A stretch of 64,000 nucleotides of DNA from Amazonocrinis nigriterrae CENA67 (lineage in GTDB: Bacteria; Cyanobacteriota; Cyanobacteriia; Cyanobacteriales; Nostocaceae). Made by a program: the position numbers and the translations under genes. A model generated the notes under the pieces. The model searched no databases and was not told the DNA's origin. It was given only the letters and a program-made list of their open reading frames with translations. The number at the start of each line of letters is the position of its first letter. Within the stretch, counting starts at the first letter, position 1. Positions 60,143 to 64,000 of the stretch are shown here, in pieces. The stretch covers positions 62,001-126,000 of the forward strand of contig NZ_JAECZC010000002.1 of assembly GCF_016056305.1 (NCBI RefSeq), in the 5' to 3' direction.

Positions 60143-60895
60143 ATGGGGAAAGCTGTGCGTAATGATTTACATGGCTTGGAGATTAGTCACAAAGAACTAC
60201 AAACTTTGACTAATTTGCCTGTGAAGGATGAATTAATAATTATTATTAATCCTTTCAAGAAAATTGTCAAAGATATTTTAGAAAAAATTAAAGGCTCTGA
60301 GGGTGCAACTGTAGTTTTTCTGAGTTTTTCTACTGTTGTTTTCGGTTATGTATTATTTGATATTTTCATTAAAATTTTTGCAACATGGATTACAATTCCA
60401 TCTTGGTTATTATTAATATTTTTATTGATATGGGGTGGTAGTTTCACACAAATATTTTTATATTATTGGTGGAAAAAAAGACTAAAAACTCTTAAATCTC
60501 ACATGACACACTCCCTGCAAATTCTTTTACAAGATGTTGATAGATATAATGCAGTTATTAAAGCAATAGATATCAATGATCAAATAGAAGAAGCTGGAAA
60601 TCCAGAAGTTAGGATTCAGAAAAGGGAAAAAGTCATAGAAGCACTACAACTTACCAGAAGTGATTTAGTCCGTGCTTTAAAAACAGAAAGAATTTTGAGA
60701 GAAAACAAAAGCTTTATTCTGAGGAATACAGAGTTATTTGTCAATAATTTAGCAACTTTAACGGCTATGCAAGTTACTGAACAGGCTACAGAACATGGAC
60801 GGTTACTAAATGAAGCATTTCAAATTGCATTAGATGTGCAATCTGAAATGAAAAAATTGCAGAGTCAAGAAGGGGTAGAGGGGATAGGGGGATGA
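60143..60895 (+). CDS. unrecognised membrane protein with coiled coil
   Basis: 250 residues from ATG 60143; a TTG 12 codons upstream is in frame. Two transmembrane helices (about 54-76 ATVVFLSFSTVVFGYVLFDIF and 84-107 IPSWLLLIFLLIWGGSFTQIFLYYWW) with a basic stretch after them (KKRLKTLKSH), then a long helical region (about 115-240) predicted to coil. I do not recognise a family. The last residues (QEGVEGIGG) are encoded by GGGGTAGAGGGGATAGGGGG, that is, by the start of a tandem-repeat array, so the C-terminus appears to have been changed by repeat insertion. Confidence 0.65.
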   Translation: MGKAVRNDLHGLEISHKELQTLTNLPVKDELIIIINPFKKIVKDILEKIKGSEGATVVFLSFSTVVFGYVLFDIFIKIFATWITIPSWLLLIFLLIWGGSFTQIFLYYWWKKRLKTLKSHMTHSLQILLQDVDRYNAVIKAIDINDQIEEAGNPEVRIQKREKVIEALQLTRSDLVRALKTERILRENKSFILRNTELFVNNLATLTAMQVTEQATEHGRLLNEAFQIALDVQSEMKKLQSQEGVEGIGG

Positions 60896-60971
60896 GGGAG
60901 ATAAGGAAGTAGGGGAAGATTACACTGTGACTGCTAACTTAGCGCTCCCAACTCTTAACTCCTAACTCCCA
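60869..60971. repeat. G-rich and C-rich short repeats after the membrane-protein gene
   Basis: AGGGGTAGAGGGGATAGGGG (60870-60890) overlaps the end of the gene, and CTCTTAACTCCTAACTCCC (60952-60970) is its C-rich counterpart. Confidence 0.65.
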
Positions 60972-61057
60972 CCTCATCGCTTTTCTCACAAACTAACCCA
61001 AGGCTGCAATTCAGGGTCTAACATAAAGTAGTGTAAATAAAGCGATCGCCTACAGGC

Positions 61058-61825
61058 ATGGACTGGAAAGAAGTTAGAGGTAATTGGGTAATCATTCCCC
61101 GTAATCCCATCGGTATCATCCATTTCTTGGGAGGTGCATTTGTCGCCACTGCACCTCACCTGACTTATCGCTGGTTCTTGGAACAGTTGGCCAGTAAGGG
61201 TTATGTCATCATTGCTACGCCGTTTGTCAATACTCTAGATCATATTGCGATCGCTAAATCTGTACTGCTGAATTTTGATCGCACTTTAGAACGACTACAT
61301 GAATCTACGGCATTACGTAAACTCTACCTTCCTATCTACGGCATCGGCCACAGTATGGGTTGTAAACTCCATTTGCTCATTGGCAGTCTTTTCCCTGTAG
61401 AACGGGCTGGAAATATATTAATATCCTTCAATAATTATGCAGCCAAGGATGCTATTCCGTTAGTAGAGCAATTAAATTCTACTTTGGCAATTGAGTTTAC
61501 CCCCTCGCCGCTGGAAACTAACCAGCTTATCCTTGAACGCTACAACATCCGCCGCAATTTATTAATCAAATTTAGCAACGATACTATTGATCAATCAGCG
61601 ACTTTAACCAAAATCTTGCAAGAACGCTTTCCTGAAATGGTAACAACACAAACATTACCAGGAACTCATACCACACCCCTAGGTCAAGACATTAAATGGC
61701 AACCAGGAGCATCTTTTACTCCCTTTGATGCTTTAGGGCAATGGTTTAAGCAAGAAGTATACCGCGACTTGAACCAGCTAAAACGCGCTACCCTCTTGTG
61801 GCTAAATCCCCTTTCACCTCCATAA
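61058..61825 (+). CDS. DUF1350 alpha/beta-hydrolase-like protein
   Basis: 255 residues. IIHFLGGAFVATAPHLTYRWFLEQLASKGY (20-49) resembles the oxyanion-loop region and YGIGHSMGCKLHLLI (about 106-120) the nucleophile elbow G-H-S-M-G. The DUF1350 family is found in cyanobacteria and plastids of plants; substrate unknown. Likely cytoplasmic. The ATG at 61058 gives the family start MDWKEVRGNWVIIPR. Monocistronic. Confidence 0.88.
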   Translation: MDWKEVRGNWVIIPRNPIGIIHFLGGAFVATAPHLTYRWFLEQLASKGYVIIATPFVNTLDHIAIAKSVLLNFDRTLERLHESTALRKLYLPIYGIGHSMGCKLHLLIGSLFPVERAGNILISFNNYAAKDAIPLVEQLNSTLAIEFTPSPLETNQLILERYNIRRNLLIKFSNDTIDQSATLTKILQERFPEMVTTQTLPGTHTTPLGQDIKWQPGASFTPFDALGQWFKQEVYRDLNQLKRATLLWLNPLSPP

Positions 61826-61988
61826 TATTTTGTTTATGACTAGCAAAAGGTCATAAAGTCGGGGGACAATAGGGGATGAGTAAGTAGTATGACTATAGTC
61901 ATCCTATTTATCCATTCCCTGTTAGCATATTTTGATTATTTCTTTTTTTTACAATTAGTTTTTTTATTCAATCATACCATAATTTTAC

Positions 61989-63125
61989 ATGTTTCAAATA
62001 CTAGTAATTGATGATGACGTTTCAATACAAATATTCCTGAAAAGGATGTTGGAAAAGCAGGGTTATGAAGTAGTTGCTGCCAGTAACGGAGAGGAAGGAA
62101 TTGCACAAGCAATAGCTTGGCGTCCCGCACTGATTATATGCGATTGGATAATGCCGGGTTTGAATGGATTAGAAGTCTGTAATCGGATTAAAACAGATCC
62201 CAATTTATCCACAACGTTCTTTATTTTATTGACATCTTTGGATTCGGTCGCCGATCGCGTCAAAGGGCTAGATGCTGGTGCTGATGATTTTATCACCAAA
62301 CCAATCGAGCAAAATGAACTCAAAGCAAGAGTGAGAGCCGGATTACGCCTACATCAATTGAGTCGGGATTTGCAGACTCAAAAATTACTTTTAGAAGCAG
62401 AACTAGCAGAAGCAGCAGAATACGTGCGATCGCTTCTACCTTTACCTCTCACTGAACCCTTCGAGGTCGATTCCCGATTTATTCCCTCGCGCCAACTCGG
62501 TGGCGATTGTTTTGATTACTATTGGCTAGATGATAATTATCTAGCAGTCTATTTATTAGATACTGCTGGACATGGACTCAAAGCTACTCTTCCCTCTATT
62601 TCAGTGCTGAATCTGCTACGTTCCCGCGCCCTCAAAAGTTTGAATTACTATCAACCCAGTGATGTACTCAAAGCTTTGAATGAAACCTTCCAGATGAATT
62701 ATCAAAATGATAAATACTTTACTATCTGGTACGGAGTTTATAACCGAATCAACCAGCAGTTAATTTACGCAAGTGCAGGTCATCCACCAGCAATATTGGT
62801 TTCTGGCACATCTCAAAAAAATACTCAAGTTCAACTCTTGAGAACTCCCGGTATGCCAGTTGGCATGTTTCCAGAGGCAAAATATGTTGATGCTTTTTGC
62901 CATGTGGAAAAATATAGCAGTCTTTATATTTTTAGTGATGGTGTCTACGAAATTACTAAATCAGATGGCACACTTTGGAGTTTAGATGCTTTTATTCATA
63001 TACTTGTTAGCTTACAACATACTGTTGATTACCAACTAGATCAGATATTGAATTACCTGATTGCCTTGAACTCCAAAGAGGCCTTTGATGATGATCTATC
63101 AATCCTACAAATTAAATTTTTTTAA
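61989..63125 (+). CDS. response regulator with SpoIIE-type PP2C phosphatase output (RsbU/RsbP-like)
   Basis: 378 residues. Receiver domain 1-120 with D8-D10, phospho-acceptor D52 (IICDWIMPG), T82 and K104 (FITKPIE). A helical linker (120-155) leads to a SpoIIE/PP2C phosphatase (about 160-378): SRQLGGDCFDYYWLDDN, YLLDTAGHGLKA and SDGVYE carry the metal-binding Asp/Gly residues. Such proteins dephosphorylate a STAS-domain antagonist, releasing a partner. A STAS gene lies head-to-tail opposite, ends touching (63125/63126), so both belong to one partner-switch signal path; the kinase and sensor are not in the window. Confidence 0.93.
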   Translation: MFQILVIDDDVSIQIFLKRMLEKQGYEVVAASNGEEGIAQAIAWRPALIICDWIMPGLNGLEVCNRIKTDPNLSTTFFILLTSLDSVADRVKGLDAGADDFITKPIEQNELKARVRAGLRLHQLSRDLQTQKLLLEAELAEAAEYVRSLLPLPLTEPFEVDSRFIPSRQLGGDCFDYYWLDDNYLAVYLLDTAGHGLKATLPSISVLNLLRSRALKSLNYYQPSDVLKALNETFQMNYQNDKYFTIWYGVYNRINQQLIYASAGHPPAILVSGTSQKNTQVQLLRTPGMPVGMFPEAKYVDAFCHVEKYSSLYIFSDGVYEITKSDGTLWSLDAFIHILVSLQHTVDYQLDQILNYLIALNSKEAFDDDLSILQIKFF

Positions 63126-63461
63126 TTAATTTTTGGATAGTGCAACCTCATTAAACTTATCTTGATTAGGAAATATTTCAAATACTTTATCCATACCAGT
63201 CAGTTCAAATAATATTCTCACTTGTTCATTAATCGAGCAGAGAACCAGCTTAGTATCTGCCGCCCGTAATGTTTTGAATGCTAATACCAAAGCACCCAGA
63301 GCAGAACTATCCATAAACGTTACATCTTGACAATCAACTAGCACAGTTTTTGCACCGCTTTCTAGAAGATTAGTTATATTTTCTCGCAATTCTTGTGAAT
63401 TGGTGGTGTTGACAATACCGCTGAGCTTAATAACTTTAACTTTCAATTCCTGATTCATCAT
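63126..63461 (-). CDS. STAS-domain anti-sigma-factor antagonist
   Basis: 111 residues, the whole of which is a STAS domain. VLVDCQDVTFMDSSALGALVLAFKTLR (40-66) holds the switch serine (probably S52) phosphorylated by a cognate serine kinase and dephosphorylated by a SpoIIE phosphatase, such as the one encoded by the adjoining convergent gene. The first ATG at 63461 is followed directly by a second (63458); either may be used. Its true partner (anti-sigma or other kinase) is not adjacent. Confidence 0.93.
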   Translation of the reverse strand: MMNQELKVKVIKLSGIVNTTNSQELRENITNLLESGAKTVLVDCQDVTFMDSSALGALVLAFKTLRAADTKLVLCSINEQVRILFELTGMDKVFEIFPNQDKFNEVALSKN

Positions 63462-64000
63462 AATTTGCGACCAAGTTTTTGGAATAGAAGGTGTCGATTT
63501 TGCTAGTATTATATACTAATAGTCAGGCTTTAAAAAAGCTAACAAAATAAGAGCTATGAGTTATTTAATGTTTAGTGATTCATAATAAATCCTAATGATA
63601 TATAGCCATGTATTTGGGACTTGATTTTAGTCAAATGAGAGTTATTAACAGCTAGCTGATAGCTCCTCTTTTCTTGAGATAAATTGTGGTATTGTAAACA
63701 TTAATGAGGAATTTATTAATACAAGGTTTGTAGTCATAAATATTTTTATTTTATAAATATACACTTATGATAAAAAATCATATTTTTATTTGTTAAGCAT
63801 TAGTTTTAATTAATGAAACCCAAACATTAGTCATTTTTTTTAATTTTAAAATATTGACTAGGTTAACTTTTCTAATAAAAAATCTAAATAATTACTACTG
63901 TAAATAAATATAACTCATTATCATAGGTAATTTTTGTATCCGTTGCATCAAAATACTTTTATTAAAACTAATTGTAGATCAGCAAATAGACAATAAATTT
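63462..64000. other. AT-rich intergenic end of window
   Basis: 539 bp upstream of the STAS gene with no ORF, repeat array or RNA gene I can support; the STAS promoter should be within it. Poly-T and TAAATAT-rich stretches are frequent. Confidence 0.5.

Overview
The window is chromosomal DNA of a filamentous, very probably heterocyst-forming cyanobacterium of the Nostocales type (Nostoc/Calothrix/Tolypothrix/Fischerella range). Support for this: very many GCGATCGC (HIP1) octamers, NtcA with its own GTA-N8-TAC box, a phycobilisome apcE-apcA-apcB-apcC cluster whose ApcE carries four linker repeats, the cyanobacterial atpI-B-E-G-F-H-A-C operon, and dense short tandem heptamer-type repeats (STRR) between genes. 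The species cannot be fixed from the sequence alone.

Region 1 (1-14926, all on the minus strand) is most of a small nonribosomal peptide/depsipeptide cluster. In transcription order it encodes (i) an adenylation-ketoreductase-carrier loading protein, (ii) a docking-condensation-[dead adenylation]-adenylation-ketoreductase-carrier protein, and (iii) a condensation-adenylation-carrier-thioesterase protein cut by the window edge. The logic predicts two 2-hydroxy acids (made by reducing 2-oxo acids on the enzyme) plus one amino acid. The adenylation domain that should sit next to the second condensation domain has lost its P-loop.

Region 2 (14927-31445): a 2.3-kb gene-free stretch with a MITE-like element, a small conserved cyanobacterial gene, a YqgF/RuvX-like nuclease, a DUF3084 membrane coiled-coil protein, ntcA with a short ORF behind it, fabI, hisB, a lone ABC ATPase, a Ycf46-like AAA ATPase, an SH3-domain membrane protein and a putative glycosyltransferase. 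It ends with a chemoreceptor carrying three DXCF-type cyanobacteriochrome GAF domains (PixJ-like phototaxis receptor), two of them near-identical copies.

Region 3 (31446-46502): secreted peptidoglycan-binding and RTX calcium-binding proteins, a 155-bp MITE with clear target-site duplication, the complete eight-gene F0F1 ATP synthase operon with its terminator, a SAM methyltransferase, and a VapC toxin gene broken by one in-frame stop behind an intact antitoxin.

Region 4 (46503-64000): a ComB-like phosphatase, a secreted hypothetical protein, apcE-A-B-C with a terminator, YgfZ, an Uma2 nuclease-like protein, an HtrA/Deg protease, a TauE/SafE permease, an acetamidase/formamidase, an unrecognised membrane protein, a DUF1350 hydrolase, and a convergent pair of a receiver-SpoIIE phosphatase and a STAS antagonist (partner switching).

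Repeats are unusually informative here. Several STRR arrays are paired as inverted arms and could fold into long hairpins inside operons (between atpH and atpA, between apcE and apcA). At least five distinct families of small inverted-repeat elements are present. No tRNA, rRNA or CRISPR array was recognised.
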